From Telluribacter humicola (lineage in GTDB: Bacteria; Bacteroidota; Bacteroidia; Cytophagales; Spirosomataceae), in assembly GCF_017355935.1 (NCBI RefSeq), contig NZ_JAFIQT010000010.1, positions 57,729 to 121,728 on the forward strand: DNA of 64,000 nt. The letters are read 5' to 3'. Below, piece by piece: positions 49,285-59,300 of this stretch; positions within the stretch are counted from its first letter, which is position 1, and every line of letters begins with the position of its first letter. A program made the translations under genes and the position numbers. The notes under the pieces are model-generated. The model did no database searches. It had not been told where the DNA came from and saw nothing but the letters and a program-made list of their open reading frames with translations.

Positions 49285-50256
49285 ATGCGGGTATTTGGCA
49301 CAGATATACACATTATAACTTTTACATTCATTGTACTTGAAGTTTTCTTTTTGTTGTACCAGCTGTACTACTACCTATGCTGGCCCAGGGACTCTAACCG
49401 AAAGTACTACCTGATTCTTCTGGCCCTTCTCATCACTAAGAACTTGGCGATGGGGCTGTTTCCGGATCCTCAGTATGAGCATATTCCCATAGTGATGCAG
49501 TACGGATTTACCTACGCTGCCGGGTTTATCATGGCTTCTTACTTCCCATTTTATTTCTACAAGTCCTATAACCTTACCGGGTTAAGATTCCATGCGGTGT
49601 ACGGTGTTTTTCTGTTCCTGTACCTGCCTTTCATTCTCACGTTTATATTTGAATATGCCCTAATAGGTAACATAGATAATGCCATTGCCCACGGACTCGT
49701 AGTACCGGCCATATACAGCCTGGTGCTGGCCTCCGCAATGTGGAAATCCATTCAAAAGGCCTTTCAAAAAGAGATTGAAATGAGACAATATTGGGAAATT
49801 ATCCTTTTGTACTGCTCGGTAGTCCCCTTTATTGCCATTGCTTTTTTTCCGGATATAAGCCAGGCAACCGAAGCCATCATTACAAATAGTGGCTTTACTA
49901 TTTTAACAGTTCTGTTTATCCGCAGGTCTATCCTACAATCCAGACAGGATCGGGCCAGGCTGCTGGAGCTTCTACAGGCAGATACTATGGGTACTCAGAT
50001 ACTCGGTATAGGGTATGAAGACCATCAGGAGATGGTGCTGGAAACGAATATGAACCTGTACCAATTGTCAGAGCGGGAAAAGGAGGTTGTACGGCTCGTC
50101 AGAGTCGGAAAACCATATAAAATAGTCGGCAGTGAGTTGGCGGTTAAGGAGCGTACAATCAAGAAACACATAGAAAAGATATTTGAGAAGGTGGAAGTGA
50201 CCAACAAGGCAGAATTGCTGCATAAGATAATGCAGGAGCAGCCACCAGCCAGTTAG
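49285..50256 (+). CDS. Membrane-bound LuxR-type transcriptional regulator
   Basis: A 323-residue regulator with a membrane sensor and a C-terminal LuxR HTH. Seven hydrophobic segments span residues 10 to 215 (for example HIITFTFIVLEVFFLLYQL and GVFLFLYLPFILTFIFEY). The DNA-binding domain covers about residues 255-310 with LSEREKEVVRLVRVGKPYK, then SELAVKERTIKKHIEKIFEKV. It may control its target genes from the inner membrane, much like other integral-membrane LuxR regulators of Bacteroidetes. It stands in the accessory half of the window with an acetyltransferase gene before it. Confidence 0.8.
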   Translation: MRVFGTDIHIITFTFIVLEVFFLLYQLYYYLCWPRDSNRKYYLILLALLITKNLAMGLFPDPQYEHIPIVMQYGFTYAAGFIMASYFPFYFYKSYNLTGLRFHAVYGVFLFLYLPFILTFIFEYALIGNIDNAIAHGLVVPAIYSLVLASAMWKSIQKAFQKEIEMRQYWEIILLYCSVVPFIAIAFFPDISQATEAIITNSGFTILTVLFIRRSILQSRQDRARLLELLQADTMGTQILGIGYEDHQEMVLETNMNLYQLSEREKEVVRLVRVGKPYKIVGSELAVKERTIKKHIEKIFEKVEVTNKAELLHKIMQEQPPAS

Positions 50257-50451
50257 AAGCCTGCATAGTGAAGCTGATACGTCTTTGTCCCCTGGTTGGA
50301 TTCGCCTAAATACCTTGCTAATTACGACAAAATCCGAGTTGCTTTCGGTAGTAGTTTCTGGCACATTTGCTACCGTGCCCTTGCTGATCAATTAAGTACT
50401 GGTTAGAGGCCTTTAAAACATGTGTGAGCGAATTGTGCAGAACCGGAAATT

Positions 50452-50715
50452 ATGAAACTATCAGAAAGTAACCCATCAAGCCGTAGACAAAAGACAGATC
50501 AAACATCCACCTGCTTTCTTTGCAATCCAGATATATTCACCCCATTTGGAGCTGATGCTTTAAAGCCTGCTTACCTGACTACCTGTTCCACACTGGGAGT
50601 AGAGGAAGTAGTATTGGTACCTAGAATGAGGATCCAGATAGGAGAGGAGACGTGGGGGCGATTAAGCCTGAAAATAAAAGAGAAAATAGTGAAGTTGTTT
50701 TACGAGTCGCTTTGA
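50452..50715 (+). CDS. Small protein paralogous to the 44235 gene
   Basis: An 87-residue protein. It shares FGADAL, a VLVP core and the C-terminal KLFYESL pattern with the product of 44235, so it is a second copy of the same unknown family. It has no clear motif. The N-terminal 25 residues are polar (ESNPSSRRQKTDQ) with two cysteines (CFLC) that the other copy lacks. It lies alone, 195 bp after the LuxR gene and before the structured element at 50763. Confidence 0.6.
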   Translation: MKLSESNPSSRRQKTDQTSTCFLCNPDIFTPFGADALKPAYLTTCSTLGVEEVVLVPRMRIQIGEETWGRLSLKIKEKIVKLFYESL

Positions 50716-50762
50716 GAGGTTAAGTCATGTGGATTGGAAGAGTAGGTTACATGAGTCATCCC

Positions 50763-50887
50763 GAACTTTGGGCGAAGATTTGATTGTAAGAAAAAAGAGC
50801 AGCTAGTGCGGCTCTCAGTCGGTAAAGCGGTGTCAGCGCGAGTTGGCACCGCTTTCCTGTTCGATAACACCATCTTCGCCGCAGTTC
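50763..50887 (+). other. Structured three-way-junction element (ncRNA or MITE candidate)
   Basis: Base-pairing by eye gives an outer helix of 5 bp (50763-50767 / 50883-50887) plus an internal loop and 9 bp (50771-50779 / 50872-50880), enclosing a 5-bp hairpin (50796-50815) and a 9-11-bp hairpin (50821-50857). No gene overlaps it. It may be a structured RNA, a terminator for the 50452 gene, or a short inverted-repeat transposon remnant. Confidence 0.5.
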
Positions 50888-51022
50888 TTCTCTAACCTTA
50901 TCCTGTAGCGTGCTCACCAACAGCAACAGGAAGCATTAGTCTTACCGGAGTTTTTTTGGATGGCGAAATAGTAAAATCCTTCCGAATTTAGTGGTGCGAA
51001 CTACTGACCGGAAAGTTTTCTT

Positions 51023-51479
51023 ATGTCCAAGGACTCAGTAAAAGTCGACATCCATGCTGACGAAGTCAAGCAAGAAGCTGGTTATTTTTACGGACAGCTC
51101 TATGAAGTTGTTCGGCCATTGGCTCAGCAGCTCGATGAGCTACTGGACCGGCGTCTGGTAAGTACATTTATAGCTTTTTTAGGCTGCATCCTGTGTCACC
51201 GACACAACAGCATGAGCCTTTTGCTGAGCGAGTTAGGAGGTAAACTCTTAGGAGAGGCGCATGCTCCGGCAGGCACCAAGCGCATGGCAGCGGCCAATCG
51301 TTAATAACTTGCTGCGCAGCCAGAAGTGGTCACACCAGCTAATCGAGCAGTACCTACTAGCCCAGGCCCTACAGCAAGCCCAGCAGCTACAGCAGGCCGG
51401 GCATCGAGGTAGAGAATCAGACCATCCGTCAAGCACTATTCGACCTTCAAAAAGAGGTATAGCAGTTAAGCGACAATAA
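51023..51479 (+). pseudogene. Frameshifted, truncated DDE transposase remnant
   Basis: The first frame (51023-51304) has the transposase-like N-terminus VKQEAGYFYGQLYEVVRPLAQQ and LLLSELGGKLLGEAHAPAGTKR. It then stops, and the family sequence goes on in another frame as VNNLLRSQKWSHQLIEQYLL up to 51479. Extra bases after GTKR, apparently about 13 nt, explain the shift. The rest of the enzyme, including its catalytic core, is missing, so this is a dead fragment. The exact IS family is uncertain; it may be IS4-like. Confidence 0.65.
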
Positions 51480-51946
51480 GTAAACGTTATTTGAGCAAAC
51501 TACCTAGAGCCCTGTCGACGTGTAGGACTACCTCTGCTTCATTTAGCCCCAAGAGGAATAGTCCAATTAAGGTTTACAGTTTACTCTCTTGTTTAGAATA
51601 ATATTCCTGTTCAAATATAAAGGGCATTGGTTGCATAAAGTCGAATGTCGATAAATTGAGTTATAATATATTTTAATATATCGCTCAGGCTACTCAGTTG
51701 AAGATTCCTGTTCGGGCATCCATCGTCCACGTCTATTTCATTTATTAGAATTATTCCGAAAAGCTAAGTAAATAATTGCTCGCCTCATACATCAGTCTAC
51801 TAGAGAAAAACCTGATTTATCTATTTTTAATCGAGCTGAGATTTTCGTATAGCTCCCCTGGTGCAACAGGAATTGCGTACAGCTAAATCTCAGTGCCTCC
51901 TTTTTAGCCACGATGTGTACAGGAAGCAGGTAAATGATTTCTATTA
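51480..51946. other. AT-rich gap before the recombinase
   Basis: No gene was found in these 467 bp. The base composition is clearly lower in GC than the recombinase gene that follows, a sign that the two have different origins. Confidence 0.4.
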
Positions 51947-51979
51947 TTATGTCCAATAACATTTATTTATCGGACATAA
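51947..51979. repeat. lox-like 13-7-13 palindromic site upstream of the recombinase
   Basis: Arms TTATGTCCAATAA (51947-51959) and TTATCGGACATAA (51967-51979) are inverted repeats with one mismatch around a 7-bp centre (CATTTAT). The size and symmetry fit a core crossover site of a tyrosine recombinase. It lies 45 bp before the recombinase ATG. Confidence 0.6.
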
Positions 51980-52023
51980 CCGGATTTTGGCTATCTTGCC
52001 TCCACATATTACTTTTCTTCGCC

Positions 52024-52983
52024 ATGACACTTCTAGCAGCTAAGGTCTCGGGTCAGGCGCTCAGGCTGGCCACCCACGAGGAGCTGGCCCAGCAGACGGC
52101 GGCTTTTTTCAACCGGGGACTGGAAGGAGCCCTCAACACCCAGCTGGCCTACCGTTCGGACCTCAACCAGCTTCGGCAGTGGCTGCAACGGCGGGAGCTG
52201 GCCGATCTGCCCCTGACGCCGGCCACCCTGGCGGCTTACCTCTCCGATGAGGCCACCCGGCATAAATGGGCGACCCTTTCCCGCCGCCTGGCCGCCATCC
52301 GTAAGTGGCACCGGCTCCACCAGCATCCCGATCCTGCCCTGGACCAGACCGTACAGACGGTGCTGGAAGGCATTAAACGCACCCTGGGGACCGAACCTGG
52401 GCAGGCCCTGGCCTTTGATATTGAAGAGTTTAAGGCAAAGATTCGATCCATCCCCCTGACCCCCGCCGGACTGCGCGAGCGGGCCTTGCTCCTGGTGGGA
52501 TTTGTGGGGGCCTTTCGCCGGTCGGAGCTGGTGGCCCTGAATATAGAAAGTGTTCAGTTCACCCGGGAAGGGGCCGTAGTTACCTACCAGGGGAGTAAGA
52601 CCAACCAGTACGGAAAAACGGAGCAGAAGGCCTTGTTTTTTAGTCCGGATCCGGATACGTGTCCCGTCCGGGCCCTGCAGGACTATACAATGGTATTGGA
52701 TCGTGCGACCGGGCCCCTTTTTGTCCGCTTTCGCAAAGGCAACCACATCACCGGGGACCGGCTCTCGGACAAGCAGGTGGCCCGCACCACCAAGACCTAT
52801 CTGGGTCAGGAATACTCGGCCCATTCATTACGGGCCTCCTTTGTGACCATCGCTAAATTAAATGGAGCCGACGACTCGCAGATCATGCAGCAGACCAAGC
52901 ACCGCACCCGCACGATGATCGACCGCTATACGCGTGTACAGCAGGTGGTCAGGCATAATGCCGCCATGAAGCTGGGGCTATAA
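52024..52983 (+). CDS. Tyrosine recombinase/integrase
   Basis: A 319-residue tyrosine recombinase from the ATG at 52024 (TLLAAKVSGQALRLATHEE); the frame is open to 51934, but that would run across the lox-like site. The N-terminal SAM-like domain lies at residues 15-115. The catalytic residues can all be placed: Arg165 in GAFRRSEL, His267 and Arg270 in HSLR, His293 and the nucleophile Tyr302 in DRYTR. So the enzyme looks intact. Its GC content is higher than that of both neighbours. It could integrate an element or resolve multimers at the site just upstream. Confidence 0.9.
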   Translation: MTLLAAKVSGQALRLATHEELAQQTAAFFNRGLEGALNTQLAYRSDLNQLRQWLQRRELADLPLTPATLAAYLSDEATRHKWATLSRRLAAIRKWHRLHQHPDPALDQTVQTVLEGIKRTLGTEPGQALAFDIEEFKAKIRSIPLTPAGLRERALLLVGFVGAFRRSELVALNIESVQFTREGAVVTYQGSKTNQYGKTEQKALFFSPDPDTCPVRALQDYTMVLDRATGPLFVRFRKGNHITGDRLSDKQVARTTKTYLGQEYSAHSLRASFVTIAKLNGADDSQIMQQTKHRTRTMIDRYTRVQQVVRHNAAMKLGL

Positions 52984-53082
52984 ATAAAGTGTAATTAAGC
53001 CATTATCAGGTACGCGCAATATGCAAACAGATGATTTGTCGCATCCTGATCATAGCTAAACTTTTTACATATATACAGACTG

Positions 53083-54762
53083 ATGATAAACCCTTCGACC
53101 AGATATATAGCTGTCCGGAACTATGCTGAAATTTTTAATGATATATTGCCTAACGATAAACTTAAGTTTATCCGGGCATATCCCACTGATTTGCTGGTAA
53201 TTAAGCTCTCTAAAATTAATGCAATCCTGTTTCAGGAATTAGACATCCCGCGCCAGACCACGCGCAGCTTAGAGATCCTTTTTCCCGGAACCGATTCCAT
53301 ACCATTGGCGGACATTAAGGATTTTGAGACCAGCGCCTATTTTGCATCGGCGTCAATCAGCCTTTTATTGAAAGCTTGCATGGAAAACTTCGTTGCGTTG
53401 GGTGCTGACCATCGCGACCATCCCCATAGTCTTGGCTTAGACCTGCTTAAGACTATCTTAATCTTCAATGGTCTTTACTTCAAAGATGATCCGAGCCTGA
53501 GGCGGGATAGTTTCGAGGCAATTTTTCGGCTGGATATGCAGCAACAGGCATACATCAGATCTAATGTTTACCAGAAAATGTTTACGATGGTAAAATTTGC
53601 CTTTGCATCAAAATTTTTATCAGAAGCTGACGACTTGAGCATAGAATGCCGCGAATTTTGTGCGCACTTCCAGATTGCCAATCCATGGTTCTTTGGCAAA
53701 TTTATCCTGATGATTTTTGAAGCAATGCTGGCTGAGGGTAAGTCAGGAAAAAATACCTTTAACCTGGAAGGCATCCCTCCAACAATTATTTCGGAATTCA
53801 CAATTGACCGAAGCTCATTAGAAAGACAAAAACCCCTTTCTATAAATATGGATATAATTCCCAAGCCTCTTTACCTTATTGGTAATAATGCGGTCATCCT
53901 TGATTATAATTTTTTCCAATACGCAATTGATCAGGGCTTTTTCTACTTACTATATAAGAACACAAGCCTTAGTAAAGGCCTTCGTTTTAACTCTTACAAT
54001 GCCTTCCAAGGCTATATCGGCTATCATTACTTCGAACAGTACCTCGTAAAAAAATACTTATCGGCCATTTTCTACCGTCCTCACCAAAAGGTGATCAGCA
54101 GCGAACAATACCAAGATTTCATCATTAAGGCTACGGAAAATAAAGTGCTAGTGATCGAAGTCAAGAGCTCAACTTTCCATGCGAAGACCCTGGAGGAAAT
54201 GGATTTCAACGCCTTTCGCTCTACTATTGATCAAAATTTGCTAACATCTAAAAGCAGTGCCACAAAAAACAAGGGGCTGTCACAAATAGTAAAACAAATT
54301 GAATACCTGTATGATGATACCTCTGACCTTGCACACTTACTAGGTATTTCGGCACCGCATAAGGTGACTATATATCCAATCATCATCTACTCTGATCCTA
54401 ATTTCGACGTAAGCGGGGTAAATGATTACGTGAACGAGCAGTTTGACGCAGTGAGGTCTAACGGACATAAACAAGTACGATCCATTAAACCAGTGACTTT
54501 AATCAACATCCATGTACTTATTAAGTATTATGCACATATGAAGCAGGGGCCTTCCCAACTCACCGATCTGATCAGCGGATACTTTTCGTACATCCGAAAA
54601 AACAAGAAAAAGTACATCAAGGAAGGGCATCTTCATGAGCATTACCTGGCAAACATTTCTTTCGAAGCCTATCTACGACGAACGTTGCCTGGAGATCATC
54701 TTGTCAGGAATCTGCAGGCCATGGAAAAAGACTTCGATCTCAATATTCCCGCTATACAATAG
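53083..54762 (+). CDS. Large protein with a PD-(D/E)xK-like nuclease motif
   Basis: A 559-residue protein of no family that I recognise. Near the middle it carries YQDFIIKATENKVLVIEVKSS with Asp345, Glu359 and Lys361, spaced like the D-(n)-ExK motif of PD-(D/E)xK nucleases. The N-terminal 330 residues are helical and rich in Phe, Ile and Leu. The C-terminal 150 residues (from about ISAPHKVTIYPIIIYSD) also lack a known motif. The gene has low GC compared with the recombinase before it and lies between it and a dead transposase, so it is probably island cargo. A defence or restriction-like role is possible but is inference. Confidence 0.6.
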   Translation: MINPSTRYIAVRNYAEIFNDILPNDKLKFIRAYPTDLLVIKLSKINAILFQELDIPRQTTRSLEILFPGTDSIPLADIKDFETSAYFASASISLLLKACMENFVALGADHRDHPHSLGLDLLKTILIFNGLYFKDDPSLRRDSFEAIFRLDMQQQAYIRSNVYQKMFTMVKFAFASKFLSEADDLSIECREFCAHFQIANPWFFGKFILMIFEAMLAEGKSGKNTFNLEGIPPTIISEFTIDRSSLERQKPLSINMDIIPKPLYLIGNNAVILDYNFFQYAIDQGFFYLLYKNTSLSKGLRFNSYNAFQGYIGYHYFEQYLVKKYLSAIFYRPHQKVISSEQYQDFIIKATENKVLVIEVKSSTFHAKTLEEMDFNAFRSTIDQNLLTSKSSATKNKGLSQIVKQIEYLYDDTSDLAHLLGISAPHKVTIYPIIIYSDPNFDVSGVNDYVNEQFDAVRSNGHKQVRSIKPVTLINIHVLIKYYAHMKQGPSQLTDLISGYFSYIRKNKKKYIKEGHLHEHYLANISFEAYLRRTLPGDHLVRNLQAMEKDFDLNIPAIQ

Positions 54763-54863
54763 CTGGTTTGTTGGGTAAGTTATGTACGTAGTCAAGTAAA
54801 AATGGATAGAAGGACAGAAACAATTTAGTAATCGCACCGGCGACCTGGTTGTTTCACCCAATT

Positions 54864-55515
54864 TACCTTAGTTATGTCCAAGACAACTTAAAAATCGCTT
54901 AGGCGCTCCAAAAGGCTCAGTCAGCCTCATCTCATTTCGAGCGCGCATCTGCTATTCGAATGATGCAAGCGGCTCTACAAGCCAGCAGTTTGAGCACAGA
55001 CCAGCGGCCTCGTAACTTGTCAGACAATGGGTCAGCTTATGTATCTCGGTATCAAAAGGAATATTTGAAAGGGGAAGGCATCGATCACCTCCGGTGTGCT
55101 CCGTATCATCCAATGACTCAACCGGGCGGCCAGAGCCGGTAAAATCGAACGCTAACGGTACGCCGTCGCGGCATCGGTCCATGAAAAATGTGTTGTTATT
55201 AGAGCACTATTTCAGTCCTGATGAACTGAGCAGCCGCCTGGCTGAGTGGGTAACTTATTATTTTTAGCAACGATATCATGATCGGGGCGCCGGAGCGCTC
55301 ACTAGAAAACGAAAGGCCAGCGAATGCTTATTAGGGTCTTCAGGATCAGATAGTAGCCCAGCGGCAAAAAATCAAGCATATGTCAATGCTTGAACGCCGG
55401 AAAAGCGGTGCGCCGCTGCGCTCATATTTTTCAGCAAGTTTAAGGAGGATAAAACCTTCTCTTCTCTTTTCACTACTCCGGCAGCCCGGCCACAGCTGTC
55501 CACTTTCCGCTGATG
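54864..55515 (+). pseudogene. Degenerate rve-type (IS3/IS481-like) transposase
   Basis: A decayed integrase-core transposase. Segments of the family are visible but lie in different frames with stops: ALQASSLSTDQRPRNLSDNGSAYVS and IDHLRCAPYHPMTQ (frame of 54960), then GKIER, HRSMKNVLLLEHYFSPDEL (near 55180) and IKHMSMLERRKSGAPLRSY (near 55380). The DNG-plus-AYVS segment corresponds to the second catalytic Asp region. At least two frameshifts and two stops are seen. No terminal inverted repeats were identified. Confidence 0.65.
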
Positions 55516-55549
55516 ATCTATAGTTGGCACCTATAATGAGTTGTTTCAC

Positions 55550-56391
55550 TTATCATGTGCCAAATTTACTAAATCACACCCTAAATTACCACTACCTAGT
55601 TTGTTAGTGCCCTTTTAGTCCTTTTTCTTGTAAAAGTCTCTATTTCAGCAACATAATTTTTTTCATTCTCCGTCCTTGCAATACCACCTTACCGTTAAAT
55701 AAAATTTTTTGGAAAAAATTTTTTCTTGAAACACTTTTGGATTACCAATCGAGCAGTAGAGGGAATAGGGAAGGATGATGTTTGGTGTGTTTTTTAAAAA
55801 AAATCTTCACACACTATATTGAAAGGCTTACTGTCAATAGCCTATCATATCTAACATGTTAATGTTATTAGTAGACCCTTTAAATTATCCATCCCTAATT
55901 CTAACTGTGATTGTCTTATGAAGTTTTTCTACTCTCTGCATTCAAATTCAGATTTGTTATCCCCACATTTTACTTCTTCGCTACCTTCTTTTCTTAGTCA
56001 AATCATTCAGTAAGTTTTGTTGGCATTGGCAGGATGCAATCACACTATACTAGTGGTATAAACTACTAGGAAGAAAATTCTTTGCTTGCATCATACAACA
56101 AAGACATAAAAAGCCTTTGCTGTTGACGCAAAATGAATTTGTGACAAGAGGACCTGCTGTCGATTTATTTCGGCGCTAAACTCCTACTATCTGATATGGC
56201 TATGACATATCTGTAGCTGGTACTGCTATTCTCCTTTTACGAAGAGAATTAGTAGTCATATACTTACCCTGTTGTAAGGAGCGGTTGCCGGAGGAGTCAC
56301 CGTGCCAGAGCCATAAGTGCTACAATACTTAACTGAATCTTTACAGACTTGCTCATATCAATAAAAGCTTATATACCACAACCACCCCTCT
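55550..56391. other. AT-rich gap before the rhs gene
   Basis: No gene could be supported in these 842 bp. They are AT-rich, with A- and T-runs (for example around 55700-55730), and probably include the rhs promoter, though no clear -7/-33 pair was found. Confidence 0.4.
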
Positions 56392-59300
56392 ATGCCCATA
56401 TTTACCAGATTAAAGAATAGTATTTTTCTGTTACTATTTCCCTTGTGTCTGTTTGGTCAGACGCCGGAGCGCAACTACGTGCTCACACGCACCTACAAGC
56501 AGCCCGGGGCCACCGAAGCTCAGGGCAACACCTACTGGGGCACCCCCGACCAGGTCCACACCCAGATCTCCTACTTCAACGGACTGGGACTGCCCCAGCA
56601 GCAGGTCGATGCCTTTGTGGGACCCTCCGGACAGGACCTCATCAGCCAGACCTCCTACGACAACCAGTACCGCCCCAACAAGACCTACCTGCCCGCCGCC
56701 GCCGCCAGCAACAACGGCCGCTTTGTCAGTAGCCCCAACTACGGCTACTACGGCAACAGTGGCCTGGTCTGAGCTCCCACCGGCAGTCCCTTTACCGAAA
56801 CCTACTTCGAGAACTCCCCCCTGAGCCGCGCCAGCGAACAGAAAGCCCCCGGCGTTTCTACCGGCGTGCGCACCTACTACAAAGTCTACACCGACGGCTC
56901 GGTCAAACGCTACGGAGTCAGTGGGGGCGGGCTCAACCAAATCACCCAGAACGGCAACTATTCGGCTAATCAGCTGACCTACACTGAGACCAAGGACGAG
57001 AACGACAACACCGTCCAGGAGTTCCGCGACAGCCACGAGCGCCTGGTGCTGCGCCGGGTAAAGAACGACGGGGGGGATCTGGACACCTACTACGTCTACG
57101 ATGAGATCGGCCAGCTACGGGCGGTGCTGCAGCCCCAGTACCAGCAGGAAAGCGATCTGAACAAGTATGCCTTCCTCTATAAGTACAACAACCGCGGGCT
57201 ACTAGTCGAGAAGAAGGTACCCGGAGCCGGAGTGGCCACGATGGCCTACAATAGCCGGGATCTGCTGGAAACTATGACCGACGGCCGCGGCCAGCCGTTC
57301 TACTACCTCTACGACGAGGCCAACCGCCAGAGGGAGATGGGCGTCAACGGCAACCCACTGGTCTACAACTATTACGACGACTACGGCTTCTCGCCCTTCC
57401 GGGGCTATGACAATGAGCTGCAGCTTTCGGGTAACGAATTTGTCAACAACCCCCAGGGCGAGTCGCGCAAAGGGCTGGTGACGGGGCAGCGCAGCCGCAT
57501 CCTCAACGACGATGGCACCTATGGCGACTGGCTGTGGACGGTGACCTACTACGACAACCGCGAGCGGCCCATCCAGGTGGTACGCCAGCTGTACGGCATG
57601 GGGGGCGATGCCTACGAGCGTATCTCCTACAAGTACAGCTTTGACGGGCGCGTGCTGCAGGAGCGCACCACCCAGGGTACCAGCAGCAAGACCTACCAGC
57701 TCGACAAGCTCATGGAGTACGATCAGGCCGGGCGGCTGGTGAAGACCGACCATACCTTCCGCGACAACGGCAGTGTGCAGAAGCAGTACACACACCTGGC
57801 GCAGAGCTACAACGAGGTGGGGCAGCTGGCCCAGAAGCGGCTGTTCAACTCGCTCAGGGGACAGAGCTACAAGTACCAGGTGCGGGGCTGGCTCTGCGAG
57901 GCGGGCAACACCAACGGCCAGGGGCTGACGCTGAGCCTGAACTACTACGGCAACGGCAACATCCAGAACCTGAACTGGGGCACCCCCCACCGCAGCGGGG
58001 GCATGAGCCTGAGCTACGACCGGGCCAGCCGGCTCACCAACGCCTGGGGCTCGGGCAGCTTCCAGGACTACAACGAGACGGGCCTGGGCTACGACCGCAA
58101 CGGCAACCTGACCAATCTGACGCGCATGCGGGCGGGCTCGTACATCGACCAGCTGTCCTACCACTACAACGGCAACCAGCTGCATCGGGTGGACGATAGC
58201 GGCAACGGTGGAGAAGGCTTTGTCAACGGCAGCAACCAGCAGGATGAGATGGCCTACGACGGCAACGGCAACCTGACGCGAGACTACAACCGGGGCTATA
58301 ACGACAACAGCATGCAGTACAACGCGCTGAACCTGGTGCGCTACATCAACAAATCCAATCAGGAGCTGCGCTACACCTACGATGCCGCGGGCGTGAAGCA
58401 GAAGATGCAGTCGCCGGAGGGGATCACCTTCTACGCCGGCGCCTTCGAGTACAACGCCAACGGCACGCTGCTGCGGGTGGGTCTGGAAGAGGGGCAGTTG
58501 GTGCGCAACCCCGACGGCAGCTACACGCTGCACCACTACCTGAAAGATCATCTGGGGAATGTGCGTCTGGTGTTTGATGAGCAGGGGCAGACGGTCCAGG
58601 AGACCGAGTACTATGCCTTTGGCTACGAGGTCAGTCGCAGCGGGGAAGAGAAGAACAAGTACCTCTACAACGGCAAGGAGAAGCAGCCGCAGACGGGCTT
58701 CCTGGACTACGGGGCACGGCAGTACGATGCCACCCTGGGTAGATGGATGAGCGTGGATCCATTAGCTGCAATTGATTATAGCTACTCGCCATATACTTAT
58801 GTGGGAAATAATTCCCTCCGTTTTATTGATCCCGATGGTATGAAACGGGTGAATGTTGAAGGCACTAATAATTACTACGATGATGAAACAGGAGAATTAA
58901 CTGTTGTAGGTAAGCGCGAGAGATCAGATCCTCTGGTAGGACATTTATTTGTTGCTTATGCCCGAAATTACGAGAAGTATGGGCACAGCAGCCCTTTCCA
59001 GGAAGCATTTCACTCAGGAGGCAGAGATGCGGCCCTAATTATAGGTGCTCCCTTATTAGCTTTTGGAGCAGCCGAAGTAGGCTTAGGTGCTGCAATTTCG
59101 TATGGATCCTCTTTTGTTAATTTTGCAAAAGTGGCAAATACAATTAGAAAAGTCAGGTGGACTCCTTATCTTGGTAAAGCGGCATTAAGTTTATTGGGAC
59201 AAGGGGCAGGTAATATGTTTGAAAATAAAAGTCAATTAGATATGGTCGGTTTATTCGCAGATGTTACATTTTCACCAGGAAGTAGTGCTTTAGCCGGAGC

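Noticed and set aside
52033..52824. 263-codon minus-strand frame
   Set aside because: It is antisense to the tyrosine recombinase and results from its high GC content.
54872..54881. TTATGTCCAA as a second recombination half-site
   Set aside because: It matches ten bases of the lox-like arm, but the second arm is missing and the bases fall in the decayed transposase frame.
56770..56772. Selenocysteine or programmed stop in rhs
   Set aside because: No structured element follows and the position fits a lost Trp codon; simple mutation is more likely.
57202..58551. 449-codon minus-strand frame
   Set aside because: It lies antisense to the GC-rich rhs core with strongly biased third positions, and the protein is a low-complexity Val/Ala/Gln sequence.
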